NCBI GenBank assembly: GCA_001404055.1
Contig: CXTY01000003.1
Coordinates: forward strand, 62,001 to 126,000
Origin: Roseibium album
GTDB lineage: Bacteria > Pseudomonadota > Alphaproteobacteria > Rhizobiales > Stappiaceae
Direction of reading: 5' to 3'
DNA length: 64,000 nt
Shown: positions 48,043 to 57,436 of the stretch, piece by piece
How positions within the stretch are numbered: the stretch's first letter is position 1
How the letters are laid out: every line of letters starts with the position of its first letter
The notes under the pieces: model-generated
The model's database searches: none
What the model saw: the letters and a program-made list of their open reading frames with translations, nothing else
What the model was told of the DNA's origin: nothing
Position numbers and translations under genes: made by a program

Positions 48043-48240
48043 ATGCTCACAACAGGTTTAGAGTCTACAGCGTTCGGGAAAACCACTGACGCGGATACCG
48101 ACGACATGGCGAGCACGTACTCAAGTTCTAAATTCCATCCGATCATGGGCAAAAACATCAGCATTCAAGCGATTGTAGAGGGATCCCTCCTCGCCGAAAT
48201 CGAACTCGACCCTATTCCCGAATACGGCATCCATCTTTGA
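48043..48240 (+). CDS. small hypothetical protein, 65 residues
   Basis: An ATG with a strong AGGGGGAA site upstream opens a 65-codon frame. The peptide is acidic in its N-terminal half (DADTDDM) and ends LLAEIELDPIPEYGIHL. No family recognised. It could be genuine; no clear promoter was found, and the tRNA gene 250 bp upstream is a separate unit. Confidence 0.5.
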   Translation: MLTTGLESTAFGKTTDADTDDMASTYSSSKFHPIMGKNISIQAIVEGSLLAEIELDPIPEYGIHL

Positions 48241-48546
48241 ATTCCATTTGAAGCGTAATTCGCCGGAAATGTGCCTGTGGCTTGCTGGATATTCAGATAG
48301 CAAGCCCAGACGAGCGATATGATGGCCACAATTTGCCCTCCTCGACGCATCGCATCCAGACGTACCGGTCATGCACTCACAATCAAATCGGCCACCCAAA
48401 AGGGCCGGTTTAATTTTGCTCTACGTCAATTTTTTGCAAGTTGCGCAATACATTCTGAAGTCAATTCACGCGCACTCAGAGCGACACCGTGAGCCGAACC
48501 TAAAGAGCGCAGAAACCAGTTGTGAGCAGGTTCTAAACAGCTCTCG
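48241..48546. other. intergenic region after the small gene
   Basis: 306 bp with no gene. A weak 5-bp GC hairpin followed by TTTAATTTT near 48389-48417 may end the small transcript on the plus strand. Confidence 0.4.
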
Positions 48547-49491
48547 TTAGATTTCTGTTTCCTGATAAGAAGCGATCCGTTCGCGGTGAAGCGTATAGAT
48601 CCCTGTTGCCACAATGATCAAAGCGCCAACCCAGGTCCACGCATCCGGAAACTGGCCAAAAACAACAAAACCATAAAAGGTGCCCCAGATCAGCAAACTG
48701 TATTGCACAGGCGCGACGACAACCGCCTGAGCTGCGTCCAGTGCCATGATGACCAGCGTTTCGGCGACGGCGGCCGTGATCGCAATGGCGATCAGCAACC
48801 CGATTTCGAGGCTCGAGGACGGCATCCGCCAGAAAAAGGGCAATGGAAGAGTTAGGAGAGAGCAGGAAACAACAGCAGTGTAGGCAAAGGTCGTTTGAGT
48901 GGTATCGTCTCCGGCAAGCATCCGGGAAAGAATCTGGCGTAAGGCAAAAGCTCCCGCAGCAATAATCAGCAGGGCAGCAGCCGGATGAACGACCCCTGCG
49001 CCTGGCCGTATCACGATCAGTGTCCCAAGAAAGCCGATGGTGACAGCCACCCACCGGCGGACGCCAACCGGTTCGCGCAAGATCAATGCGCCCATGACGG
49101 TAACGAAAAAGGGTGCCACAAACGTAATTGCTACGGCGTCGGCAAGTGGCACATAACTGACTGCGAAGATAAACAGCGTGGCAGAGCAGGCAGCCAAAAC
49201 CCCACGCCCGATTTGCAGCTTCGGATTGGCGGAGACGAGAAACGAACGCCCCCTCAAGCCAATCAGCAGGATAACCCCTAGAAGAAGGCCAAACTGGCGA
49301 AACCACACTATCTGGACGGGGTGCATGGTTTCAGTGAGAAATTTCGCGGCAGTATCCACGGCTGCAAACAGGAACATACCCATGGCCATGAGTGCGATCC
49401 CGCGGATGCTGTCAGAACGCCTTGAAGGCGATGTTGCCGACGGCGGCGTTATTGGGGTATTTGCGATGGCGGGTCTCCATGGGCAATCCAC
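48547..49491 (-). CDS. EamA/DMT family transporter
   Basis: A 314-residue inner-membrane protein with about ten helices in two EamA repeats (GIALMAMGMFLFAAVDTAAKF in the first, AYTAVVSCSLLTLPLPFFW in the second). This drug/metabolite transporter group exports or imports small metabolites; the substrate is unknown. The start is GTG at 49491 with a weak site; residues before the first helix (about 25, Pro/Ser rich) are not conserved in style. Confidence 0.88.
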   Translation of the reverse strand: MDCPWRPAIANTPITPPSATSPSRRSDSIRGIALMAMGMFLFAAVDTAAKFLTETMHPVQIVWFRQFGLLLGVILLIGLRGRSFLVSANPKLQIGRGVLAACSATLFIFAVSYVPLADAVAITFVAPFFVTVMGALILREPVGVRRWVAVTIGFLGTLIVIRPGAGVVHPAAALLIIAAGAFALRQILSRMLAGDDTTQTTFAYTAVVSCSLLTLPLPFFWRMPSSSLEIGLLIAIAITAAVAETLVIMALDAAQAVVVAPVQYSLLIWGTFYGFVVFGQFPDAWTWVGALIIVATGIYTLHRERIASYQETEI

Positions 49492-49868
49492 TTCGACGGT
49501 GGGCCCGACGACATTAAGCCGTCTCGCCTGACAGGTCCATGCCGGGAAATTCGATCCTGAACCGCTGAACCACAGACTTAAACTTCACGTCAGCAATCTT
49601 AACCAGAGACCCTGGATCTCCTAGAGGTTTGTTTAGGGATCGTTTCAATCTGGAGACGGACAAATCTTGCGATCACGGTTCACTCAGGAACAGATCATCA
49701 CGATACCGCAAAAGTAGGAGTTGGGATGAAGGGGGAGGAAGTGTGCTGTAAGCGCGGTATCTGGCAAGGACATTCTACAACTACAAGCCCTGATTTACCG
49801 GCGTTGACTGCATTCGACCAAATCCTGGTGGCCATCGGTACACTGTCGCCTAAAGGAAACTTTGAAAA
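49492..49868. other. intergenic region with no gene recognised
   Basis: 377 bp between two minus-strand genes. It should hold the transporter promoter. No structure or credible frame was seen. Confidence 0.45.
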
Positions 49869-51107
49869 TCAGGCTGCGAAATGCCGTCGAGGTGCGAAAG
49901 GAGAAGGGGCAGTTTCAATCCGGAGTGAAACGCCTTCTTGTCCGTCTTGCAGGAGTACCTGGTTTCCACCCGCTGATTTTGCGCGCGCCAAACAACGGTC
50001 GGCAATTTCCAATGCGCGCGTGATCGGGATCTGGGCATTACCGCAATAGACGCCTGTACTGACGGTGATTGCCAACCGATGGCCTGAGGCTCGCGTTCCC
50101 TCTTTGGTCAAAGTACGACTGATCGTGTTGGCGAGGGCACCGGCCTCGCCCTTGTTTGTCCCTGGCAGGAACATTGCAAACTGGTTGTCCCGGATCCGGC
50201 CAACAATTGCCTGTGCATCAATCGTTTCACTGCAAATCTGGCCTTGCAGTCTCAACAGGGCATCTCCCATTGATGGGCCATAACGTGCGGTGATGCTCTG
50301 TAGTTCATCGATTTCCAACGTGACCAAGGCAAAGGGATCGATACTATCTGTATGCCGGGTCAGTTCAATTTCGGCGGTCTCGATGAAAGAGCGATGGTTC
50401 AGCAATCCGGTAATGGAATCACGAGAAGCCTGCTGCTGAAATCGTTGCTTCATCTGCTCGAAAACCGCCACACACAAGCCAACCACCTTGAAGACAATCG
50501 TGAAAAGAAGCGCAACGAGAATAATCGTAAATTCCGGCGTCTGGAAAGCGTCCTTGAGGCTCTGGAATTCTGAATTGAAATATATTGAGACGACACTCAA
50601 GCGGATCAGCACATCGGCACCGAAAACGCTCATCAGAAGCCAGGAACTAAATGGCATTTCCTTTTTCTGCGGCCAGCTCTCGCGAATACACAGCGACATG
50701 GCAAGTACGCACAGTCCGTTGACGAATAAAACGCGCAAATTAAGCTCGTCGCGGAACCAGGGGAAGAGGTAGAAACCCAACCAGATAACGGCCGCAAGAA
50801 CCGGCAGCCATGGATAGGCAATCCCTCGGCCATTCAACATACTCAGTGCATTTGGCCGGATACCAAAGCCGATCAGCAAGAGAGCGTTCGCAACTGGAAT
50901 GCTGAGGATATCCGGCACCGTTCCGCGCAATCCTACAAGGATTGCACAAGTGCCCGAGAGCGCCATGGCAACAGACCAGAGCGCCCAACTTTTACGAATG
51001 TTCCCCGGAAGGGAACGCAGTGAAATTGCCAACAGTCCCAGCAAGGCGGCACCGGCAAAATAAGCAATCGTAATTGTTGCCAGGAGTGTCAGGGTATCAA
51101 GGTGCAT
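49869..51107 (-). CDS. membrane protein with degenerate GGDEF domain
   Basis: A 412-residue protein with seven predicted helices in residues 1-218 and a GGDEF-type domain from about 228 (DSITGLLNHRSFIETAEIEL). At the active site the motif aligned with GGDEF reads RDNQF (306-310) within VGRIRDNQFAMFLPG, so metal and GTP binding residues are lost; cyclase activity is unlikely. The rest of the domain fold is well kept, so it probably serves as a sensor or partner. First gene in its direction; 714 bp of gene-free DNA lie upstream. Confidence 0.87.
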   Translation of the reverse strand: MHLDTLTLLATITIAYFAGAALLGLLAISLRSLPGNIRKSWALWSVAMALSGTCAILVGLRGTVPDILSIPVANALLLIGFGIRPNALSMLNGRGIAYPWLPVLAAVIWLGFYLFPWFRDELNLRVLFVNGLCVLAMSLCIRESWPQKKEMPFSSWLLMSVFGADVLIRLSVVSIYFNSEFQSLKDAFQTPEFTIILVALLFTIVFKVVGLCVAVFEQMKQRFQQQASRDSITGLLNHRSFIETAEIELTRHTDSIDPFALVTLEIDELQSITARYGPSMGDALLRLQGQICSETIDAQAIVGRIRDNQFAMFLPGTNKGEAGALANTISRTLTKEGTRASGHRLAITVSTGVYCGNAQIPITRALEIADRCLARAKSAGGNQVLLQDGQEGVSLRIETAPSPFAPRRHFAA

Positions 51108-51821
51108 GAGAACGGAGGCCTTGGGTTTCTGTTCACTCAGTTTGCTGAGAAACGTCTTAAGATTACCCTACGATATTGGTGATTTTAACGAGCGTGTTGA
51201 ACGTGTGTTTCAATCAAGGTTTGGATTGCCACCTACCCTCAGACAGAACAAGCATGCCGGGGAAAAACGGTCGCTTGCGACTACAACGCCTATACAGGTC
51301 GCTATCGCTCCAAGAGGGTGATCAACCAGATCAGGCAGCTTCGACCAATTGCTACTCGTCATGACAAGACACATATGTCTTTCACAGCTTTCCTGAACTT
51401 TGCAGCCGTTTGCATGTAGCTGCGCGAGTTTGAAGAGCATGCGATTTCAGACCTGAAATCCGCTCCTACATTGAGCAAATGGTTGGAGTTGCCCCTGAAT
51501 GCTTGCGCTCTCAGGACAAATCTTTTCATTTGTTAAAGGAGAGCGAAGAACCCGTTTCAGCATCCCATAGGTGCGATTTCACGCGTTTGGTGAAAGGGAT
51601 GAAATCCATTCAGGAAGTGTTATGCCTATCATGGCATTTGATCCCGTTTCAGAACATTTTTCAGGTACGCACACCAATCAGGGAGTGGGGCAATTGCTTC
51701 ATTCTATGTTGAAATGACCTTTGGGCATTAATGTAAAACAATCGACCAGACTGCACGACGCTGATGTCTTGCACCAAGTTGGGAAGGACAGGCATTTTTG
51801 GGGTGCACTTGGCCTGGCTCC
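51108..51821. other. 714-bp region with no recognised gene
   Basis: The longest gene-poor stretch in the window. Small plus-strand frames (for example 51479-51712) have no convincing ribosome binding site and no family-like sequence. It must hold the promoter of the degenerate GGDEF gene. No repeat or mobile-element trace was seen. Confidence 0.5.
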
Positions 51822-52622
51822 CTACCCTGTGAACTCAAACGGGCCACCCAGTGGCGAGAGCAGGATCGGATGCGTAATGAGCCTCTGATCGCTCGTCCAA
51901 TGATGCAGAAGATAGGAGGGGTCTGAGAGAAGAAACCTGGAGGTGGCTTTACCGGTCAGATCCAGGGTGAGCTGCATGCCCGGACTGGTTGCCGTCGTCA
52001 CAACAGTTCCGCACCATCGCGTGTTGGTGTGAAGGTGAATGTGCCCGCACACGAACCGCTCGATATTCGGGTGGGCAGCGACAATTTTTCCCAGGGCTTC
52101 CGCACCAACAAAACCATCTTCATCGCTCTCAGGTACGCCGAGCTTGAGAGGCGGATGATGCGCGACAATTATCGTCGGCTGCTGGTCCTTTTCCCTCATG
52201 CAAGCGTCTAGCCACTTAAGTCTCGCTTCGGTCAAAAGTCCACCGGGTTTGCCGAAGTCCAGCGTGTCGAGTGCGATGATCCGAAGCGGAAACCCTTCAA
52301 CCACATAGTCGGCATACCCGTCTTTGTTCAAAGGGCAGATTTCAGGTCCGAGCACCTTTGAAAGAAGCTGCCGGTCATCATGATTTCCCGGAACAACGAA
52401 CAGCGGCATCGCAAGCGCTGACAGAATGTCTGCCGCATGCCGGGTTTCATCCTGAGAGGCGGAATGCGTTACATCACCTGACAACAAGACAAGATCGGGC
52501 TTTGGATCAAGCGCATTGATGCTGTCGATACATTGCGCCAGGTTTTCTGCCATTGGCGCAACACCACATGTTTTCTGGCCCGGCGCAGAAATATGTGTGT
52601 CGCTGATCTGCGCAATTAGCAT
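51822..52622 (-). CDS. class III phosphodiesterase (GpdQ/CpdA type)
   Basis: A 266-residue calcineurin-like enzyme. Metal ligands: AQISDTHIS, LLSGDVTHS, VVPGNHDDRQ, VAHHPPLKLG and VCGHIHLHTN. The pattern is that of GpdQ and CpdA enzymes, which cleave glycerophosphodiesters or cyclic AMP. Because it follows an importer and glycerol-3-phosphate-type enzymes in the same direction, cleavage of a glycerophosphodiester is a plausible role; this is inference. GAGGGACGG precedes the ATG; a strong hairpin separates it from the permease gene. Confidence 0.85.
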   Translation of the reverse strand: MLIAQISDTHISAPGQKTCGVAPMAENLAQCIDSINALDPKPDLVLLSGDVTHSASQDETRHAADILSALAMPLFVVPGNHDDRQLLSKVLGPEICPLNKDGYADYVVEGFPLRIIALDTLDFGKPGGLLTEARLKWLDACMREKDQQPTIIVAHHPPLKLGVPESDEDGFVGAEALGKIVAAHPNIERFVCGHIHLHTNTRWCGTVVTTATSPGMQLTLDLTGKATSRFLLSDPSYLLHHWTSDQRLITHPILLSPLGGPFEFTG

Positions 52623-52640
52623 GTCCGTCCCTCAAAGAGT

Positions 52641-52672
52641 AGACGGGACCGCCCATCAGAACGGTCCCGTCT
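52641..52672 (-). terminator. strong hairpin between permease and phosphodiesterase genes
   Basis: A perfect 11-bp stem (AGACGGGACCG / CGGTCCCGTCT) with a 10-base loop begins 2 bp after the permease stop. No T-run, so it may attenuate transcription or protect the upstream mRNA rather than fully terminate. Confidence 0.65.
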
Positions 52673-52673
52673 G

Positions 52674-53927
52674 TCATTCGTCATTGTTGAGGTTGGTCGG
52701 GTCAAACACGTTGCCGAAAGCTCCGCTTCCGCCAGGGGTTTCCTTCTCCTGAGTCTCATCGGTCAAATTGTTCGGATCAAAAACATTGCCAAACGCACCG
52801 CTGGGTGCATTAGCCGGTTTGTCACCGGTTGCAGGGGCTTGTGACTGACCCGGATTTGCCAGCTCTTTTGCAGCCCGCGCCTTTTTCAGCGCATCGATCC
52901 GTTGCTGGATCTCAATTTGCCGCGCTTCACGCACGCGCACCTTGCACTCTTTGGCACTGTAAGAGTTTGCAACGCTGATCATGACAATCACGACACAGGC
53001 CAGAAGAACAAACAGGATCGCCGCGGGATTGCCGCGCATGAATGACGGCAGAAAACCCTTGGAACCTGACTTCTGTTTACCCTGCTTGATGGCTTCCTTA
53101 CGTTGGCGGTTCCGCTGCGATGCTTCAAACGCGAGCGCTGCAAAGATCGTCAGCACGATAATGATAAACGCCAGGGACGAAATCGAAGGATTGATTCCGA
53201 GCCGCACCTTCTGCGCCAGAACGGTGGTGAGTGTCTTGTAGTCGATGATTGTAAACGTGGTCGTGTTGTAGTTCTCGAAAGAGGCGAGAAACGCCAGGAC
53301 CGAAGCAGATGCAATCGCCGGACGCATGAACGGCAACAGGATTTTACGAAATGCCTGCGTATGGGAGGCACCAAGATCAAGTGCAGCCTCAGTCAAACCT
53401 GGGTCAAACCGCTGTAGGCGCGCCACAAAAACCAGCATGGCATACGATGCGATAAAGGCCGATTGCCCAAGGATTGTCAGAAATATCCCGTTGTGGAACA
53501 GGTCATGCAGGAAGGACCCGTCGGTGGCCCCCAGAAACTTTCCGACCCGATCCCAGAACACCAGTGTCGAAATACCCAAAACAACACCCGGTATCAGAAT
53601 CGGCGCGATGATGAGCGTGTAATAGGTGGACCGCAGACGTGGCCAGATCTGGGTCAATACAATCGACGCAGCCAACCCCATGGACACCGACAGAATAACT
53701 GTGCCGACGCCAATGATGATGCTGTAATAGATGCCTTCGCGAATGTGCTTGTCATCATACAGCACGCGAAACCACTCGAACGAGAAACAGGCCCACGGCG
53801 ACACGGAAGGAAACGCTGCCGAGTTGAAAGCCGTCAGGCTCATCACCACAAGCGGCCCAAGAAGATAGCTGAAGAAGATCAGCAAATAGGCGCCAAGCGC
53901 GACACGAACAATGGTTGCGGAACTCAT
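52674..53927 (-). CDS. ABC importer permease (PotC-like) with repeated C-terminal tail
   Basis: A 417-residue inner-membrane permease. Residues 1-275 are a normal PotC-type permease with six helices and the ATPase-docking EAA motif (EAALDLGASHTQAFRKILLPF at about 180-200). Unusually it continues with a basic linker, a seventh helix (about 301-321), a coiled-coil-like charged stretch (RQIEIQQRIDALKKARAAKEL), and a tail with two copies of SGAFGNVFDP(N/T)NL (376-388 and 401-413). Start at 53927 overlaps the upstream gene by ATGA. Confidence 0.9.
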   Translation of the reverse strand: MSSATIVRVALGAYLLIFFSYLLGPLVVMSLTAFNSAAFPSVSPWACFSFEWFRVLYDDKHIREGIYYSIIIGVGTVILSVSMGLAASIVLTQIWPRLRSTYYTLIIAPILIPGVVLGISTLVFWDRVGKFLGATDGSFLHDLFHNGIFLTILGQSAFIASYAMLVFVARLQRFDPGLTEAALDLGASHTQAFRKILLPFMRPAIASASVLAFLASFENYNTTTFTIIDYKTLTTVLAQKVRLGINPSISSLAFIIIVLTIFAALAFEASQRNRQRKEAIKQGKQKSGSKGFLPSFMRGNPAAILFVLLACVVIVMISVANSYSAKECKVRVREARQIEIQQRIDALKKARAAKELANPGQSQAPATGDKPANAPSGAFGNVFDPNNLTDETQEKETPGGSGAFGNVFDPTNLNNDE

Positions 53928-54853
53928 TTGCCGATGTCCCCCATGTTCACCTTGAAGATCCGCATCACCGTGAGAACAATGACGATGGTCGAAGCAAGAA
54001 GGACAATCGCGTAAGCCGCCCCCTGCTGCCAATTGAGGGAGTCGTTAAACCACTGATACACAAGCTGCGTGAACCACAGGCTTGATGGCCCGCCGAGAAT
54101 TTGAGGCGCGGCCAAGGCGCCTGCAGTCAGCATGAACACCATCGTGGCACCCGAAACGATGCCGGGTTTGGCATGCGGAATGACGATGCGGCGGTGTATT
54201 TGGATCCAGCTGGCACCCATGTCTCGCGCAGCTTCGATCTGGTTACGATCAAGGCTTTCGATAACGTTGTACATCGGAAACAGCATCAACAGGATGTAGG
54301 CATAACCCAACCCGGCATACAGCGCGATATCCTGCCGGATGAAGTCTATCGGTTCTCTGATCAGATGCATGAACATCAGTGCTTCATTCAGAAGGCCGCT
54401 TTCGCCAAAGATAATCCGCAGAGCAAAGGCTCGCAGAATTTCATTGATCCAATACGGGATGATCAGCAGCACAACGAGCAGGCGTACAAAGCCAGATCCT
54501 TTCGATTGCCCCAGGAAGTAGGCAAGCGGGTAACACAGGACAATGTTGAACAAGGTCACCAGCATCGCTGCAATAATCGTACGTACGAAAACCATCAGAT
54601 CGACTGAATTGTAGGTCTGATGCGTTTGATCTGATCCATATAGAAGGTGTTCGTAATTGCTCAGCGTATAAAAATCTTTTGGCCCACCTTGCTCTGCAGG
54701 TGGAAGATTGAATCGGAAGGAATAATCCAGCATCGATAGCTGAGGCAGGACAATCAGGAAAATCAGCCAAAACCCAACCAGGGCAATGAGCAGGCTGCCC
54801 ATACCCAATCCGTTGTTGCGGAAGAATTCGGAGAAAATCATTTTCTTTTTCAT
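53924..54853 (-). CDS. ABC importer permease (PotB-like)
   Basis: A 309-residue inner-membrane permease with about six helices and the docking loop EAARDMGASWIQIHRRIVIPH. It belongs to the spermidine/putrescine/iron-type group (family 2 permeases). Partner of the following permease, with which it overlaps by 4 bp. The first helix is preceded by a basic stretch. Confidence 0.93.
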   Translation of the reverse strand: MKKKMIFSEFFRNNGLGMGSLLIALVGFWLIFLIVLPQLSMLDYSFRFNLPPAEQGGPKDFYTLSNYEHLLYGSDQTHQTYNSVDLMVFVRTIIAAMLVTLFNIVLCYPLAYFLGQSKGSGFVRLLVVLLIIPYWINEILRAFALRIIFGESGLLNEALMFMHLIREPIDFIRQDIALYAGLGYAYILLMLFPMYNVIESLDRNQIEAARDMGASWIQIHRRIVIPHAKPGIVSGATMVFMLTAGALAAPQILGGPSSLWFTQLVYQWFNDSLNWQQGAAYAIVLLASTIVIVLTVMRIFKVNMGDIGK

Positions 54854-54862
54854 GATGCGCCC

Positions 54863-55975
54863 CTAGTCCGAGGCCAGTTCGCCCGCAGGCATCATGATGG
54901 CGTTGTTTGCATCGTAGTGAAGCGACAGATCTTTTCCCCGAACCGAAATGTTGTCTTGCCCGACATTCGGCACTGACATCTTGATCGATTTGCCACCATC
55001 ACCTTCCAAAAATACGCTGAACGAATTGCCTTCGAATTCTTCATTGACCGTACCGGCTGAAATTGTGGTCTTGGCACTTGCGTCTGCCTCACCCAATTGC
55101 AAGGCCTCGGGCCGAATGAACATCATTGCGTCATCGCCTACAGACATTTTCCCGACTTGCGTCGGCGTAATCCGTGCCAGCAAATCGCCAGAACGGTTGG
55201 TACTGATCAATGCCTGATTGCCATCGATTCGGCTGATCTTGCCGCGGAAGACATTCGTTTCGCCTACGAATGATGCAACGAAAGGCGTTGCCGGGTGATC
55301 GTAAATATCGTGTCCGGTATCGATCTGATCGATCACCCCGCCCTTCATCACCGCAACATTGTCAGACATGGTCAGTGCCTCGCCCTGATCATGGGTGATG
55401 TAGATAAAGGTAATACCGACCCGTTGCTGAATTTCGCGCAGTTCTGTGCGCATGTGTTGACGCAGCTTGAGATCAAGCGCGGAAAGAGGTTCATCAAGTA
55501 AAAGAACATCGGGGTTGGCGCAAAGTGCGCGCGCGATCGCCACGCGCTGTTTCTGCCCGCCCGAAAGCTCGCTTGGCATCTTGTCGCCCTGGCCTTCCAA
55601 CGCGATCATGTCCAGCAGTTCATCGGCGCGTTTGCGTCGTTCTCCGGCGCTGACCCCGGCCACTTCCATGGAAAACGAAATGTTCTCCCAGACCTTCATC
55701 AAGGGAAAAAGCGCGAGGTTTTGAAAAATCAGCGCGGTCGGACGTTTGTTAGGCCCAATCCCGGCCATGTCCCTGCCACCAATTCGAACAGTCCCTTCAC
55801 TTGGTTCCAGAAATCCTGATACCGAGCGCAAGATCGTCGTTTTGCCACATCCCGATGGGCCAAGAAACGAAAAGAAATCACCGCCATTGATAGCGACATT
55901 TGCGTCCCTCACCGCGACAAAATCGCCGAACCGGATCCAGAGATTTTCCAGATCGACCGCAACACCAGAACTCAT
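54863..55975 (-). CDS. ABC importer ATP-binding protein (PotA-like)
   Basis: A 370-residue ATPase. Walker A GPSGCGKTT, signature LSGGQKQRVAIARAL, Walker B VLLLDEPLSALDLK and the switch TFIYITHDQGEALTMS are followed by a C-terminal TOBE domain (about 280-365). It powers the neighbouring permeases. CGAGGAAACC precedes the ATG. Confidence 0.95.
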   Translation of the reverse strand: MSSGVAVDLENLWIRFGDFVAVRDANVAINGGDFFSFLGPSGCGKTTILRSVSGFLEPSEGTVRIGGRDMAGIGPNKRPTALIFQNLALFPLMKVWENISFSMEVAGVSAGERRKRADELLDMIALEGQGDKMPSELSGGQKQRVAIARALCANPDVLLLDEPLSALDLKLRQHMRTELREIQQRVGITFIYITHDQGEALTMSDNVAVMKGGVIDQIDTGHDIYDHPATPFVASFVGETNVFRGKISRIDGNQALISTNRSGDLLARITPTQVGKMSVGDDAMMFIRPEALQLGEADASAKTTISAGTVNEEFEGNSFSVFLEGDGGKSIKMSVPNVGQDNISVRGKDLSLHYDANNAIMMPAGELASD

Positions 55976-56043
55976 GTGGTTTCCTCGTTTTTTACTTATT
56001 CCGGGTTCTGCTCAAGCCCCGATGGTGGTCAACATTAAAAAAT

Positions 56044-56074
56044 CTGCCCGGCCACAGAAGCTGCGGCCGGACAG
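56044..56074 (-). terminator. attenuator hairpin between binding-protein and ATPase genes
   Basis: CTGCCCGGCC and GGCCGGACAG form a 10-bp stem (one G-T) with an 11-base loop 18 bp after the binding-protein stop. On the minus strand TTTTTT follows one base later. Such a partial terminator would give more binding protein than membrane parts. Confidence 0.75.
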
Positions 56075-56092
56075 ACACTTTCCTCCAGAGGC

Positions 56093-57232
56093 TTATGCGC
56101 TCTGGAACTGGTTCACGAACTCGGTGCGGATATCGGCATACCAAGGTGCTTCAGCCGGCCATGCGTTCAGATTGGCCAGTGCGTCACCCGGATAGGCTTC
56201 AACGAAGTTCTTGGCATAAGCAGCACCGGCAAGCTTGTCAGCGCCGAGGATCGGCGAGTTGTAACCATGCTTGTCAATGGCCGGGCCAGCATTGGCCGGA
56301 TTGAAGGCAAACTTGATCAGTTCATATGTCTGATCGATGTTTTTAGCGCCTTTCGTCATTGCCAGGCCATCTACCCACGCCATCGCGCCTTCGGCAGGCG
56401 CCTGATATGTCACGGGCTCACCAGCAGTTTTCAGCGCCAGCGGAGGTCCATCCCAGGTTTGACCGACAAGAACGCCATCGTTCAGAAGGCCATTTTTCTG
56501 GCTATCTGCATCGTTCCATATCAGCTTGAGGTTCTTCTTGCGCGCGATGCACCACTCGGTGATCTTAGCCCAGGTCTTGCGCATATTCTCTTCTGATTCA
56601 TACGCCGCCCAGACTGAACCTGGATCCATTTGACCTGAAGCTTCCATGAAGAGACCAGCACACAACATGCCGGAGTGCGCGCGGATCATGGTTTTGCCAG
56701 CATTTTCTTCTGACCAGATCTCACCGTAGCTCGGAACACCTGAAGCATCTTTCGGCGCCCATTTGTCGACGCGCCACGCCATGCCTTCTGTACCCCAGAT
56801 ATGAGGGATCCATGTGTTGCCCTTACCGTTGAAATTCCATGCATCCGGGCCAATCTTGGCCATTGCAGGGTTAGCGGCATCAATCGGAATACGGTTCATG
56901 TCAAAGGGCTGCAGCAGGTCCAGCGGACCCCACTGAAGAGAGCGATTGTTGGTAGGTCCAATCAGATCTGCACCGGCGCCTTGCGATGCTTTCATCTTGT
57001 TGATCAGCTCTTCATTCGAACCGATACCGATGTAATTCACCTTGATCCCGGTATCACTGCTGAATGTGGCCAACATCTCTTCCGGCCAATAATCCGACCA
57101 GTCCATCAACGTCATTTCGCCCGATGAGGAAAGGGCATTGCGCACAAGCGCCGGGCTAGCCAAAGCGCCAGCACCAATCACGGCACCTGATTTGAGAATT
57201 GAACGACGGCTTAGGTTGATTCTGTTTTTCAT
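56093..57232 (-). CDS. periplasmic substrate-binding protein (PotD-like)
   Basis: A 379-residue secreted protein with a Tat-type leader: SRRSILKSGAVIGAGALASPA at about 8-28. The mature part matches the PotD-type extracellular binding fold (WSDYWPEEMLATFSSDTGIKV, TWDGPPLALKTAGEPV, KGAKNIDQTYELIKFAFNP). The real ligand is unknown: family names such as spermidine/putrescine are homology labels, and the neighbours point to a glycerol-like compound. ATG at 57232 has GAGGG five bases upstream. Confidence 0.9.
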   Translation of the reverse strand: MKNRINLSRRSILKSGAVIGAGALASPALVRNALSSSGEMTLMDWSDYWPEEMLATFSSDTGIKVNYIGIGSNEELINKMKASQGAGADLIGPTNNRSLQWGPLDLLQPFDMNRIPIDAANPAMAKIGPDAWNFNGKGNTWIPHIWGTEGMAWRVDKWAPKDASGVPSYGEIWSEENAGKTMIRAHSGMLCAGLFMEASGQMDPGSVWAAYESEENMRKTWAKITEWCIARKKNLKLIWNDADSQKNGLLNDGVLVGQTWDGPPLALKTAGEPVTYQAPAEGAMAWVDGLAMTKGAKNIDQTYELIKFAFNPANAGPAIDKHGYNSPILGADKLAGAAYAKNFVEAYPGDALANLNAWPAEAPWYADIRTEFVNQFQSA

Positions 57233-57436
57233 AGTGTCCCTCTTTTGTTTTATGCTTTCGGCAGCGTGCAAACGAGCTGCAACATTGCCGACTTATGTTA
57301 CGCTCTTGTGGCGCTTGAGTTATTTTTGGCGTTCCCGCAAAATTTCTGACGAGTGTTGCTGATTCAATCTCCTACAAATTAAACTCCGTTGTCCATTTAA
57401 TTGTCACATTGGATGGCATTTCTGCCGTACCAACGA

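Noticed and set aside
51479-51712. 77-codon plus-strand frame in the gene-poor region
   Set aside because: No convincing ribosome binding site, odd amino-acid use and no recognised family.
52674-57232. Calling the importer a spermidine/putrescine transporter
   Set aside because: That label is only family homology; neighbouring enzymes point to a different substrate.
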